A stretch of DNA of 64,000 bases from Embleya sp045207655 (lineage in GTDB: Bacteria > Actinomycetota > Actinomycetes > Streptomycetales > Streptomycetaceae), in assembly GCF_045207655.1 (NCBI RefSeq), contig NZ_CP108784.1:4154001-4218000 (forward strand), in the 5' to 3' direction. Positions 42,362 through 51,176 of the stretch are shown piece by piece. Below the pieces are notes generated by a model. The model had not been told where the DNA came from and did not search any database. It saw only the letters and a list, made by a program, of their open reading frames with translations. How positions within the stretch are numbered: the first letter of the stretch is position 1; each line of letters opens with the position of its first letter. The position numbers were made by a program, and so were the translations under genes.

Positions 42362-44278
42362 ATGCCCGCTCCCGAGAACAGCACCCCGAACGCCGCCTCG
42401 AACGCCGCTCCGAATCCGACCCGCAACGCCGCCCTGGACACCGCCGCGACCACCGGGTCCCCGTCGCCTGCCGGCTCGCCCCCGCCCGCCGTCCCGGCCT
42501 GGGAACGCCGCTATCGGGCGGCGCGGATCGGCCTGCCGCGCTGGGCCGACCACGCGCCGGCCAAGTCCGTCTTCGTCTCCAATGCCTCCGGCACCTTCGA
42601 GGTGTACGCGTGGGACCGGGTCAGCGGCGCACAACGCCAGGTGACCGATCGGCCCAACGGCACCGCGTCCTCCCGGATCAGCCCGGACGGGCGCTGGATC
42701 TGGTGGTTCGCGGACACCGACGGCGACGAGCTGGGCGTGTGGATGCGCCAGCCGTTCGACGGCGGCCCGGACGAGGTCGCGGTTCCCGGCCTCGAACCGT
42801 CCTACCCCGGCGGCCTCGGCCTGGCGAACGACGGCACCGTGGTGGTCGGGCGGATGACCGACGACGAGGGCTCCACGATCCACGTCGCGCGCCCGGGCGC
42901 CGAGCCGGTGACCGTGTACCGGCACACCGAGTCGGCGTGGTTGTCCGCGCTGTCCGAGGACGGCACCTACCTGGCCATCGCGCACAACGAGCACGGCGAC
43001 GCGATGCACTCCTCGTTGCGCGTCCTGCGCCTGGACGGCACGCCGGTGGCCGACCTGCACGACGGCCCCGAGGGCGGCCAACCGGACTCCGACCTGTCCG
43101 CGATGGGCTTCTCCCCGGTCGCCGGCGACCAGCGCATGCTGGTCGTCCACCAGCGCCGCGGCCGGGACGAGCCGCTGTTGTGGGAGCCGCTGACCGGCGT
43201 CGAGACCGAACTCGACCTCGGCCTGCCCGGCGACCTGTCCGCCGACTGGTATCCGGACGGCCGGGCACTGCTGATCGACCACGAGCAGCACGGGCGCTCC
43301 GAGCTCTACCGCTACGACCTGGCGAGCAAGGAGCTCACCCGGATCGACACCCCGCCCGGCACCATCGGCGCCGCCGGTGCGCGGCCCGACGGCAGCGTCG
43401 AGTACCACTGGTCCAACGGCGCGACCCCGGCCGAACTGCGCTCGACCGCCGGCGACGTGCTGCTCACCCCGCCCGGCGAGCGGCCGCCCGGCTCGGTCCC
43501 GGTCTCCGACACGTGGGTCGAAGGCCCCGGCGGCAAGGTGCACGCGCTGGTGTCCAAGCCCGCCGGCGAGGGTCCGTTCCCGACCGTGTTCAACATCCAC
43601 GGCGGACCCACCGCGCACGACGGCGACCACTTCGCGGCGGACGTCGCGGCCTGGGTCGACCACGGCTTCGCGGTGGTCCGGGTCAACTACCGGGGCTCGA
43701 CCGGCTACGGCAAGGACTGGACCGACGCGCTGCGGGTGCGGATCGGCCTGATCGAGCTCGAGGACATCGGCGCGGTCCGGGCGTGGGCGGTCGAATCGGG
43801 CCTGGCCGACCCCGAGCGGATCGTGCTCTCCGGCGGCTCGTGGGGCGGCTACCTGACCCTGCTCGGCCTGGGCGTGCAGCCCGACGCGTGGGCGCTGGGG
43901 CTGGCCGCGGTGCCGGTCGCGGACTACGTCACGGCGTACCACGACGAGATGGACGTGCTCAAGGCGATGGACCGCACGCTGCTGGGCGGTACGCCCGAGG
44001 AGGTACCCGAGCGCTGGGCCGCCTCCTCGCCGCTGACCTACGTCGAACAGGTGCGGGTGCCGGTGTACATCAGCGCCGGCGAGAACGACCCACGCTGCCC
44101 GATCAAGCAGATCGAGAACTACGTCGAGCGCCTGGCGCAGCTCGGCAAACCGCACGAGGTCTACCGCTACGACGCGGGCCACGGCTCGCTGGTCGTCGAG
44201 GAGCGCATCCGGCAGATGCGCAAGGAGTTCGCGTTCGTGGACGGCGTGATCGGCCTGCCGATCCCGAACCCGGCGTAG
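42362..44278 (+). CDS. Prolyl oligopeptidase-family (S9) serine peptidase
   Basis: A 638-residue peptidase. An N-terminal beta-propeller with repeated strands (SKSVFVSNASGTFEVYAWDR; SRISPDGRWIWWFADTDG) precedes an alpha/beta hydrolase domain with the nucleophile motif LSGGSWGGYLTLL, the Asp in SAGENDPRCPI and the His in YDAGHGSLV. Members are dipeptidyl- or acylaminoacyl-peptidases acting on short peptides. A Ser/Ala/Asn-rich tail-like N-terminus of about 40 residues precedes the propeller. ATG at 42362 or TTG at 42350 are both possible; no ribosome site is clear, consistent with coupling to the upstream gene. Confidence 0.93.
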   Translation: MPAPENSTPNAASNAAPNPTRNAALDTAATTGSPSPAGSPPPAVPAWERRYRAARIGLPRWADHAPAKSVFVSNASGTFEVYAWDRVSGAQRQVTDRPNGTASSRISPDGRWIWWFADTDGDELGVWMRQPFDGGPDEVAVPGLEPSYPGGLGLANDGTVVVGRMTDDEGSTIHVARPGAEPVTVYRHTESAWLSALSEDGTYLAIAHNEHGDAMHSSLRVLRLDGTPVADLHDGPEGGQPDSDLSAMGFSPVAGDQRMLVVHQRRGRDEPLLWEPLTGVETELDLGLPGDLSADWYPDGRALLIDHEQHGRSELYRYDLASKELTRIDTPPGTIGAAGARPDGSVEYHWSNGATPAELRSTAGDVLLTPPGERPPGSVPVSDTWVEGPGGKVHALVSKPAGEGPFPTVFNIHGGPTAHDGDHFAADVAAWVDHGFAVVRVNYRGSTGYGKDWTDALRVRIGLIELEDIGAVRAWAVESGLADPERIVLSGGSWGGYLTLLGLGVQPDAWALGLAAVPVADYVTAYHDEMDVLKAMDRTLLGGTPEEVPERWAASSPLTYVEQVRVPVYISAGENDPRCPIKQIENYVERLAQLGKPHEVYRYDAGHGSLVVEERIRQMRKEFAFVDGVIGLPIPNPA

Positions 44279-44304
44279 TGGAGGACGGGGTCGGCGTACC
44301 GAAC

Positions 44305-44345
44305 CGCGGGGCCCGGGCGTCGGATCCTCGACGCCCGGCCCCGCG
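44305..44345. terminator. Bidirectional terminator between the S9 peptidase and SURF1 genes
   Basis: A 17-18-bp stem with one bulged base (CGCGGGGCCCGGGCGTCG against CGACGCCCGGCCCCGCG) between convergent genes. Confidence 0.8.
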
Positions 44346-44378
44346 AGCGCCGGGCCCGAACACCCCGCCCCGCCGGCC

Positions 44379-45170
44379 TCAGGTCTTGACGCCCAACTCC
44401 GCCAGCAACTCCGCTTCCCGCTCCTCGGCCCGGTCGTCCGCCTCCCGGCGGACCACCCGCCACCACACGAACACCGCGGCGCCCGCGAAGACGAACCACT
44501 GTGCGGTGTAACCCAGGTTCTGCCACGCGCGCCCGGAAATGCCGCCGCTCGCGGACTCCTTGCTCGGCGGCATCGGCGCGAGCGCGGCCGAGTCGGCGGC
44601 CGGGGTCTGCGCGGTCAGCGCGACGAAACCGTCGGTGAGCGGATAGGGCAGCACGTTGACCAGTTCGGGTGTGCTGATCATCGAGAGTTGGCCGGCCCGC
44701 AGGTCGGTGGCCCGGTCCGCGTTCGAGGTGTGCTCGGCCTCCGACCACTCCAACCGACCGGTGACGGTGACCGGCCCGGCGGGCGGCGCGGGCACGCTCG
44801 TGCCCTCGACCCAGCCCCGGTTGACGACGACCGCCGGGGCGCCGTCGACCAGCAGCGGGGTGACCACGTACGACCCCGTGCGTCCGTCGAGTCGGCGCCC
44901 GGGCACCACCAATTGCCGCGCCGCGTCATAGCTGCCGGTGACGGTGACCGAGCGGCCGCGGTCGGATCCCTCCACCCGGCCGCCGAGCGGCACGAGTTCA
45001 CCGATCGGCACCGCGGGAGCCGAGGACACCTTCTCCCCGGTGCTCCCGCCTCCCTTGTGCTCGCCGTAGCGATGGAACTGCCACAACCCCAGCGCCGCGC
45101 ACACCGGGACCGCGACGAGCACGATCATGTGGAAGACCAGCCAGCGCGGCTGGAGCAGGAACCGGTACAC
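44379..45170 (-). CDS. SURF1-family cytochrome oxidase assembly protein
   Basis: A 263-residue membrane protein with SURF1 layout: an N-terminal helix (FLLQPRWLVFHMIVLVAVPVC), a periplasmic domain with LGLWQFHRYGEHK, GRSVTVTGSYDAARQLVVPG, VNRGWVEGTSVP and LPYPLTDGFVAL, and a C-terminal helix (AQWFVFAGAAVFVWWR). By family it helps insert haem into or assemble the aa3 oxidase. GTG at 45170 (VYRFLLQPRW) fits the family start, and a purine run GTTGGGGGG precedes it. Separate from the sigma operon upstream by 43 bp, and may be co-transcribed with it. Confidence 0.9.
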   Translation of the reverse strand: MYRFLLQPRWLVFHMIVLVAVPVCAALGLWQFHRYGEHKGGGSTGEKVSSAPAVPIGELVPLGGRVEGSDRGRSVTVTGSYDAARQLVVPGRRLDGRTGSYVVTPLLVDGAPAVVVNRGWVEGTSVPAPPAGPVTVTGRLEWSEAEHTSNADRATDLRAGQLSMISTPELVNVLPYPLTDGFVALTAQTPAADSAALAPMPPSKESASGGISGRAWQNLGYTAQWFVFAGAAVFVWWRVVRREADDRAEEREAELLAELGVKT

Positions 45171-45213
45171 CCCCCAACGGTAACCGTCGACCGACGGCGC
45201 CCGAGCGCGGGTG

Positions 45214-46203
45214 TCACCCCACTCGCGGGTACGCCCCCGTCCGATAGATGTCGGTGCGGTACACCGTGCCACCGCACGTGGGCGTCAGGGTCACCTTGGC
45301 CACGTTGAAGTCGTTGGCGATCAGCGCGTACCCGAGCGCGGGCACCGACGCCTTGGGCGAGTCGGCGGCGCAGGTGCCGTCCGCGCCCGGCGCCTGCGGC
45401 TTCCAGGCGAACTGGAACTCGTACTCCTGGCCCGGCCGGAGCACGATGACCGTGCCCGAGGTCTCGGGCAGCACCGGCAGCGCGGCCGCGTCGTCGCCGG
45501 CCTTGTGCTGGAGCACGGTCACCTGCACGATCGGGTTCCCCGGCGGCGAGACCACCGAGACCACGCCGGGCCCGGTCACCTGGCAGTCCTTGGCCGCGTT
45601 GCTGCGCACCTGGAGCACGCCGTACGCCAGGCCGTCGGCGCCGATCGGTCCCAGCCGGGCGTCCTCCCCGGACAGGTCGGTGGTCGCGCACGCCGGCGTC
45701 GGCTTGGCCGGTGGCGTGCTCCCGCTCGGCGGCGCGCTGGTGGCGGGCGGCACGGTCTGGCCCACGCCCGCGCTCTGCCCGCTGGTGGGCGCGATCGAGG
45801 CGCCGGACCCACTGGTGGGCGTACCGCCTCGGGTCGCCGGGTGCGACTGGCCGGCCCCGCCCGGGATACCGGCGCTCATCCCCTCGCTCGGCCCCGGCAA
45901 CGGCTCGGTGGCGTTGACCGCGGAGGACGAGGACCGGATGCCGCCGACGTTCGACTTCGAGCCGTCGCCGCCGTCCACCACGGTGCGCAGCACCGGTGTG
46001 CCGATCAGCAGCGCGGCCGCCAGCCCGGCGGCCCCGAGTGTGGCCACCCGCCGCTGCCGGCGCCGGGCCGGCACGGCGACGCGCAGCCGATCCAGCGCGT
46101 CCGACGCGGGCCGCACGTCGGCGACCGCCGCGTGCAGCCGCCGGCGCACCTCTGCCTCGAGGTCGTCGGGGTCGGGACCGAGAGTCCCCGGGGTGTTCGT
46201 CAC
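45214..46203 (-). CDS. Membrane-anchored protein with extracytoplasmic domain, probable sigma-factor partner
   Basis: A 329-residue protein. The N-terminal 50 residues are cytoplasmic and Arg/Glu-rich (LEAEVRRRLHAAVADVRPA), followed by one helix (VATLGAAGLAAALLIGTPVL), a Ser/Gly/Pro/Thr-rich linker, and a Cys-containing beta-sheet domain (CATTDLSGEDARLGPIGADG; QVTVLQHKAGDDAAALPVLP) that resembles DUF4232. The GTG at 46203 overlaps the sigma factor's stop (GTGA). The order sigma then membrane protein, one helix and coupling match an anti-sigma-like partner, but no zinc or ASD motif is seen. Role inferred. Confidence 0.75.
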   Translation of the reverse strand: MTNTPGTLGPDPDDLEAEVRRRLHAAVADVRPASDALDRLRVAVPARRRQRRVATLGAAGLAAALLIGTPVLRTVVDGGDGSKSNVGGIRSSSSAVNATEPLPGPSEGMSAGIPGGAGQSHPATRGGTPTSGSGASIAPTSGQSAGVGQTVPPATSAPPSGSTPPAKPTPACATTDLSGEDARLGPIGADGLAYGVLQVRSNAAKDCQVTGPGVVSVVSPPGNPIVQVTVLQHKAGDDAAALPVLPETSGTVIVLRPGQEYEFQFAWKPQAPGADGTCAADSPKASVPALGYALIANDFNVAKVTLTPTCGGTVYRTDIYRTGAYPRVG

Positions 46204-46787
46204 GGCGTCTCCATCCGGGCCCGGAGGGCTTCCAGTCCGCGTGAGGCGTACGCCTTCACCGAGCCGACCGACAGTCCGAGCAGATCGGCCACCTGAGCCT
46301 CTGTCAGATCAGCGTAATAGCGCAGCACGATCACTTCTCGCTGCCGCCGTTGCAATTCGCGCAACGCCCGTACCAGCACGTCGCGTTCCGCCACGTGGCG
46401 CGAACCGTCCTCGGTACTCGTCGATTCCGGCTCGGGTTTCGACAGTAGTCGCATGCCCATGATCCGACGCCGCAGTGTCGACCGGGACAGGTTGACCACG
46501 GTCTGCCGCAGGTAGGCGAGGGTCTTGTCGGCCTCGCGCAATCGGTGCCGGGCGGTGTGCACCCGCACGAACGACTCCTGCACCACGTCCTCACACGAAT
46601 CGGTGTCGTCGAGCAACAGGGAAGCCAAGCGCAACAACGAACCATAGTGCGCGCGGTAGGTCTCGGTGAGGACGTCGATGGAGACGCCCGCGTCAGAGGA
46701 CACGGAAACTCCCGAAACGCCCAGATCCAGCGCGCCGACCACGGGCATTCGGACCGGGCGCAGCGCCGGTTCCGCCCTCACGACCAT
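46200..46787 (-). CDS. ECF sigma factor of the SigE (actinobacterial, 70-kDa) group
   Basis: A roughly 195-residue sigma factor: region 2 in YRAHYGSLLRLASLLLDDTD and SCEDVVQESFVRVHTARHRL, region 4 in LRELQRRQREVIVLRYYADL and TEAQVADLLGLSVGSVKAYA. This is the SigE family of extracytoplasmic-function sigma factors common in Streptomyces. The start is unclear: ATG 46787 or ATG 46748, both weakly supported; an ORF to 46913 has poor N-terminal composition. Downstream membrane protein is coupled by a GTGA overlap. Confidence 0.88.
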   Translation of the reverse strand: MVVRAEPALRPVRMPVVGALDLGVSGVSVSSDAGVSIDVLTETYRAHYGSLLRLASLLLDDTDSCEDVVQESFVRVHTARHRLREADKTLAYLRQTVVNLSRSTLRRRIMGMRLLSKPEPESTSTEDGSRHVAERDVLVRALRELQRRQREVIVLRYYADLTEAQVADLLGLSVGSVKAYASRGLEALRARMETP

Positions 46788-46939
46788 TTCTGCCACGACT
46801 GTTGGACACCCGACCCCCCGGGAAGGTTGTATACGCCTGCGATCCGGGGACGGTCGTCGGCTCAGACACACGTCCGCCCACCGTAGTGGGCAGGGTGACG
46901 TGCAGTCAGCCACTCGGGGCCGGGAAACGGCCGCGCACG

Positions 46940-46982
46940 CGCGGCAGCCGGTGTCCCCACCTGGGGAACACCGGCTGCCGCG
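46940..46982 (-). terminator. Strong terminator after asd
   Basis: A perfect 15-bp stem (46940-46954 with 46968-46982) extended by an inner CCCC/GGGG pairing. It lies 49 bp past the stop of leftward asd. Confidence 0.85.
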
Positions 46983-47031
46983 ACGGTTCGCGGCCCGGGT
47001 CCGGACCCTGTCCGGGGCGGCCGGGCGGGGC

Positions 47032-48099
47032 CTAGTCGCGCTCGGTCAGCTCGGCGGCGACGACCTCGGCGATCTGGGCCGTGTTCAACGCCGCGCCCTT
47101 GCGCAGGTTGTCCCCGCACATGAACATGTCGAGCGCGAACGGGTCGTCGATCGAGCGGCGCACCCGGCCGACCCAGGTCGGGTCGGTGCCGACCACGTCG
47201 GCCGGCGTCGGGAACTCGCCGTTCTCCGGGTCGTCGCACAGCACGACGCCGGGGGCACCGTCGAGGATCTCGTGCGCGCGGGCGACCGACACCTCGTTCT
47301 CGAACACGGCGTGCACCGCGAGCGAGTGCGTGGTGATCACCGGGACGCGCACGCAGGTCGTGTGCACCTTCAGGTCCGGCAGTCCGAGGATCTTGCGGGA
47401 CTCGTTGCGGACCTTGAGCTCCTCGGACGACCAGCCGTCGTCCTTGAGCGAGCCGGCCCACGGCACCACGTTGAGCGCCAGCGGGGCCGGGAACGGCCCG
47501 AAGTCGCCCACCGCGCGGCGCACGTCGCCGGGCTGGGTGCCCAGCGTCTGGCTGCCCGCGACCTTGCCGATCTGCTCGCGCAGCGCGTCGACGCCGGGCT
47601 GACCGGCGCCGGAGGCGGCCTGGTACGACGCGACGACGAGCTCCTTGAGCCCGAGCTCGGCGTGCAGCGCGCCCAGCGCGACGACCATGGTCAGCGTCGT
47701 GCAGTTGGGGTTGGCGATGATGCCGCGCGGACGCACCCGCGCCGCGGCGGCGTTGACCTCGGGCACCACGAGCGGGACCTCGGGGTCCATCCGGAACGCG
47801 CCGGAGTTGTCCACCGCGACCGCGCCCTTGCTCGCGGCGATCGGCGCCCAGTGCGCGGAGACCTCGTCGGGCACGTCGAACATCGCGACGTCCACGCCCT
47901 CGAAGCACTCCTCGCTCAGCGCGATGACCTCGACCTCCTCGCCGCGTACGACGAGCTTCTTGCCCGCGGAACGCGCCGAGGCGATCAGCCGGATCTCGCC
48001 CCACACGTCCTGGCGGGTGGAGAGCAGTTCGAGCATCACCGTGCCGACCGCGCCGGTGGCGCCGACCACGGCCAGGGTGGGCTTGTCCTTGCGGGTCAT
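47032..48099 (-). CDS. asd: Aspartate-semialdehyde dehydrogenase
   Basis: Reduces aspartyl phosphate to aspartate semialdehyde with NADPH, the branch point to lysine/diaminopimelate, threonine and methionine. The 355-residue protein starts TLAVVGATGAVGTVMLELLS (dinucleotide fold), with the catalytic Cys in IIANPNCTTLTMV and the substrate-binding region SYQAASGAGQPGV. A Cys in HTTCVRVPVITTHS with His matches the active site. The ATG overlaps the aspartokinase stop (ATGA), so the two enzymes are made together. Confidence 0.97.
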   Translation of the reverse strand: MTRKDKPTLAVVGATGAVGTVMLELLSTRQDVWGEIRLIASARSAGKKLVVRGEEVEVIALSEECFEGVDVAMFDVPDEVSAHWAPIAASKGAVAVDNSGAFRMDPEVPLVVPEVNAAAARVRPRGIIANPNCTTLTMVVALGALHAELGLKELVVASYQAASGAGQPGVDALREQIGKVAGSQTLGTQPGDVRRAVGDFGPFPAPLALNVVPWAGSLKDDGWSSEELKVRNESRKILGLPDLKVHTTCVRVPVITTHSLAVHAVFENEVSVARAHEILDGAPGVVLCDDPENGEFPTPADVVGTDPTWVGRVRRSIDDPFALDMFMCGDNLRKGAALNTAQIAEVVAAELTERD

Positions 48100-49364
48100 C
48101 GGCCGGTACCTCCGTAGACGACGGCTTCGCCGGACTGGTCGTCCAGGCCGAACGCGGTGTGCACGGCCTGTACGGCGGCCGGAACGCCGTCGGCGCGACA
48201 GACCACCGAGATCCGGATCTCGGATGTCGAGATCAGCTCGATGTTCACCCCCGCGCCGGTGAGGGATTCGAAGAACTTGGCGGTCACGCCGGGGTGCGAG
48301 CGCATGCCGGCGCCGACCAGCGAGATCTTGCCGATCTGGTCGTCGTAGCGCAGCGACTCGAAGCCGATCTCGGCCTGGGCCTTGGTCAGCGCGGTCATCG
48401 CGCTCTGCCCGTCGGACATCGGCAGCGTGAAGGAGATGTCGGTACGGCCCGTGGAGGCCGCGGAGACGTTCTGCACGATCATGTCGATGTTGATCTCGTT
48501 GTCCGCCACCAAGCGGAAGATCTTGGCCGCCTCGCCCGGCTTGTCCGGGACCCCGACCACCGTGATCTTCGCTTCGCTGGTGTCGTGGGCGACCCCGGAG
48601 ATGATCGCGTGCTCCATGTCGTCCCCTTCGGGTTCATCCGTCACCCAAGTGCCGACGAGTCCCGAGAAGGACGACCGCACGTGCACGGGCATGTCGTAGC
48701 GGCGGGCGTACTCGACGCACCGCAGGTGCAGCACCTTGGATCCGCTCGCGGCCAGCTCCAGCATCTCCTGGTAGCTGATCCGGGAGATCTTCCGGGCCTT
48801 CTTCACCACACGGGGGTCGGCGGTGAAGATGCCGTCCACGTCCGTGTAGATCTCGCAGACCTCGGCGCTGAGCGCGGCGGCCAGCGCGACGGCGGTGGTG
48901 TCCGAACCGCCGCGGCCGAGCGTGGTGATGTCCTTCGTGTCCTGGGACACACCCTGGAAACCGGCCACGATCGCGATCGCGCCCTCGTCGAGCGCGGAGC
49001 GGATCCGCCCCGGCGTCACATCGATGATGCGCGCTTTGTTGTGGACCGCGTCGGTGATCACACCGGCTTGGCTGCCGGTGAACGACCGTGCGTCGACGCC
49101 CAGGTTTTTGATCGCCATCGCCAACAGCGCCATCGACATCCGCTCACCCGCGGTGAGCAACATGTCGAGCTCGCGCCCGGAAGGGATGGGGCTCACCTGC
49201 TGCGCCAGATCGATCAGCTCGTCCGTCGTGTCGCCCATCGCGGACACCACCACGACCACTTCGTGGCCCTGCTTCTTGGTGTCGACGATTCGCTTGGCCA
49301 CGCGCTTGATGCCTTCGGCATCGGCGACGGAGGAGCCGCCGTACTTCTGCACGACAAGGCCCAC
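48096..49364 (-). CDS. lysC: Aspartokinase with overlapping beta subunit
   Basis: Phosphorylates aspartate in the first step of the aspartate family pathway. The 422 residues begin GLVVQKYGGSSVADAEGIKR and contain GRGGSDTTAVALAAAL and two C-terminal ACT domains for feedback by lysine and threonine. An internal ATG at 48617 (MEHAIISGVAH), preceded by GAAGGGGACGAC, matches the known internal start of the beta subunit in other actinobacteria, giving a 173-residue protein from the same frame. GTG 49364 follows GAGGAG. Confidence 0.96.
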   Translation of the reverse strand: MGLVVQKYGGSSVADAEGIKRVAKRIVDTKKQGHEVVVVVSAMGDTTDELIDLAQQVSPIPSGRELDMLLTAGERMSMALLAMAIKNLGVDARSFTGSQAGVITDAVHNKARIIDVTPGRIRSALDEGAIAIVAGFQGVSQDTKDITTLGRGGSDTTAVALAAALSAEVCEIYTDVDGIFTADPRVVKKARKISRISYQEMLELAASGSKVLHLRCVEYARRYDMPVHVRSSFSGLVGTWVTDEPEGDDMEHAIISGVAHDTSEAKITVVGVPDKPGEAAKIFRLVADNEINIDMIVQNVSAASTGRTDISFTLPMSDGQSAMTALTKAQAEIGFESLRYDDQIGKISLVGAGMRSHPGVTAKFFESLTGAGVNIELISTSEIRISVVCRADGVPAAVQAVHTAFGLDDQSGEAVVYGGTGR

Positions 49365-49399
49365 GTGCGCTCCTCGCTTGATATCTGTGCGGTCGGCAC

Positions 49400-49426
49400 A
49401 GTCTAACTAGGCCGTACAGTGGTCAA
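49400..49426 (-). promoter_or_regulatory. Candidate lysC promoter
   Basis: Reading leftward, TTGACC (49426-49421) and TAGACT (49405-49400) resemble -35 and -10 boxes, with a 15-bp spacer shorter than usual. Just upstream lies an A/T-rich patch (49425-49480). The location 36 bp before lysC fits. Evidence is modest. Confidence 0.4.
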
Positions 49427-49582
49427 AGCTTTATTCACATTGTGAGACGTACATATCACTAAGCGGGCAGTCGGAACCGAACGCCCATGTCGGCGCCGGG
49501 GCGGGCCGTACCGGGTCCGCACTCCGCTCGCCTTTCGCCCGAATTCCGGTGATATCGAATCCCGGTGGGTTCGGGCGACGAC

Positions 49583-50203
49583 TCAGGTGTGCGGGCCGCC
49601 CAGGACCACGGCCTCGTCGAGCTGCTCGGCGAGCTCGTCGACCAACTCGTCGGCCAGTGCCTGGCCGGCCGGGTCCAGACTCTCCATGATCGGATCGTCC
49701 AGGCGGGCGTGCGACACCACCGACTGCAGCGCGCGCAGCACGGCGCTGGCGGTCGCGCCCCAGTTGGACAGGTACGAGAACTGCCACCACCACAGCGCCT
49801 CGCGGCTGCGTCCGGCCCGATGGTGGGCCAGCCCGTGCGCGAGGTCGGCGACCACGTCTGCGACGTCGTCCGACAGCCGCGCGGCGACCGGCTTGGACTT
49901 GGGCACGTACGGGTCGAAGACCTCGTAGTAGACGTCGATCGGCTCCAGCAGCCGGGACAGCGCCGAACGCAGCGCGTCGACATCCGGATCGGGACCCGAG
50001 TCGGGCTCGAAGCGGTCGTCGGGCACGATGTCGGCGATCGCGCCGAGCCGGCCGCCCGCGAGCATCAACTGCGAGACCTCCAGGAGCAGCATCGACACCG
50101 CCTGCTCCGGCTCCTCGCCCTTGGCCACCTCGGTGACGGCCAGGACGAAGCTGTCGATCTGGTCGGCGATCTCTCCGGTGAATTCGTTCAGGTCGTCAGA
50201 CAT
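49583..50203 (-). CDS. DUF5063 protein
   Basis: A 206-residue protein matching the DUF5063 family found next to recR in actinobacteria: DLNEFTGEIADQIDSFVLAV, EEPEQAVSMLLLEVSQLMLA, then YYEVFDPYVPKSKPVAARL and a WWWQFSYLSNWGA segment. Predicted all-helical and soluble; no catalytic motif. Function unknown. ATG at 50203 lies 8 bp inside the end of recR, so it is coupled to it. Ordering recR then DUF5063 then lysC on the same strand is typical of Streptomyces. Confidence 0.88.
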   Translation of the reverse strand: MSDDLNEFTGEIADQIDSFVLAVTEVAKGEEPEQAVSMLLLEVSQLMLAGGRLGAIADIVPDDRFEPDSGPDPDVDALRSALSRLLEPIDVYYEVFDPYVPKSKPVAARLSDDVADVVADLAHGLAHHRAGRSREALWWWQFSYLSNWGATASAVLRALQSVVSHARLDDPIMESLDPAGQALADELVDELAEQLDEAVVLGGPHT

Positions 50204-50795
50204 CGAGCAGTCGTCTCCCCTCGAAGGCACGCCCGAGCGTGACCTCGTCGGCGTACTCCAGGTCGCCCCCAACCGGCAGCCCGCTGGCCAACCGGGTCAC
50301 TCGCAGACCCATCGGCTTGCACAGGCGAGCCAGATACGTCGCGGTCGCCTCTCCTTCCAGGTTCGGGTCGGTGGCCAGGATCAACTCGGTCACCACACCG
50401 TCCGCGAGCCGGGTCATCAGTTCACGGATCCGCAGGTCGTCGGGTCCCACGCCCTCGATCGGGCTGATCGCGCCGCCGAGCACGTGGTAGCGGCCTCGGA
50501 ACTCGCGGGTCTTCTCGATCGCCACGACATCCTTGGACTCCTCGACCACGCAGATCACCGCGACGTCGCGTCGCGGATCGAGGCAGATGCGGCACTGCTC
50601 CGACTCCGCCACGTTGCCGCATGTGGCGCAGAAGCGCACCTTGTCCTTGACCTCGGTGAGCGCGTGCACGAGGCGCCGGACGTCGGCCGGGTCGGCCGCC
50701 AGGAGGTGGAAGGCGATGCGTTGCGCGCTCTTCGGCCCTACACCGGGCAGTCGGCCCAGCTCGTCGATGAGGTCCTGTACGACGCCTTCGTACAC
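50196..50795 (-). CDS. recR: Recombination mediator RecR
   Basis: Acts with RecO and RecF to load RecA on single-stranded gaps. The 199 residues start MYEGVVQDLIDELGRLPGVG (helix-hairpin-helix), carry the zinc finger CATCGNVAESEQCRIC and the Toprim domain (VAVICVVEESKDVVAIEKTR, ILATDPNLEGEATATYLA). GTG at 50795 follows GGGAGACGGTAG. It is usually the immediate neighbour of ybaB, but here a 25-bp tandem repeat array intervenes. Confidence 0.97.
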   Translation of the reverse strand: MYEGVVQDLIDELGRLPGVGPKSAQRIAFHLLAADPADVRRLVHALTEVKDKVRFCATCGNVAESEQCRICLDPRRDVAVICVVEESKDVVAIEKTREFRGRYHVLGGAISPIEGVGPDDLRIRELMTRLADGVVTELILATDPNLEGEATATYLARLCKPMGLRVTRLASGLPVGGDLEYADEVTLGRAFEGRRLLDV

Positions 50796-50814
50796 CTACC
50801 GTCTCCCTGCTCGC

Positions 50815-51000
50815 TCTGGTTCTTCGTGGGCTTGTTGGTGGGGTTGGTGGTTGGTGGTCGGTGGTTGGTGGTCGGTGGTTGGTGGTCGGTCGTCGGTGGG
50901 CTTGTGGGGGGCTTGGGGTTTGTCGGTGGGGCTTGGGCTTGAGCCTTGGGCTTGGGGCCTTGGGCTTGGGCTTGCGCTTGGGCTTGGCCTTGCGCTTCGG
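50815..51000. repeat. Low-complexity GGT/TTGG- and CTTGGG-rich tract
   Basis: Degenerate short repeats of GGTTGGTGGTCGGT type (50850-50900) and CTTGGG type (50930-50990) lead into the 25-bp array. No gene visible in any frame. Within the ybaB-recR spacer. Confidence 0.8.
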
Positions 51001-51125
51001 CCTGAGCTTGGGCCTTGCGCTTCGGCCTGAGCTTGGGCCTTGGGCTTCGGCCTGAGCTTGGGCCTTGGGCTTCGGCCTGAGCTTGGGCCTTGGGCTTCGG
51101 CCTGAGCTTGGGCCTTGGGCTTCGG
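51001..51125. repeat. 25-bp tandem repeat array (five copies) between ybaB and recR
   Basis: Five consecutive 25-bp units begin CCTGAGCTTGGGCC and end GCTTCGG; the first differs by one base from the others. Because 25 is not a multiple of 3, the same peptides appear in all frames, which is why many spurious frames cross it. A partial unit lies at each end. It is a minisatellite, not a CRISPR, since there are no spacers. Confidence 0.93.
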
Positions 51126-51176
51126 CCTTGTCGGTGGCTTCTCGGTGGGCTCGGCTTTCGGTCGTGTGGACCCGGC

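Noticed and set aside
49365..49582. Lysine riboswitch upstream of lysC
   Set aside because: The leader of lysC is too short from the likely promoter, and no conserved riboswitch core was seen.
51001..51125. CRISPR-like repeat array
   Set aside because: Repeats are directly tandem with no unique spacers, no cas genes are nearby, and the sequence is low in complexity.
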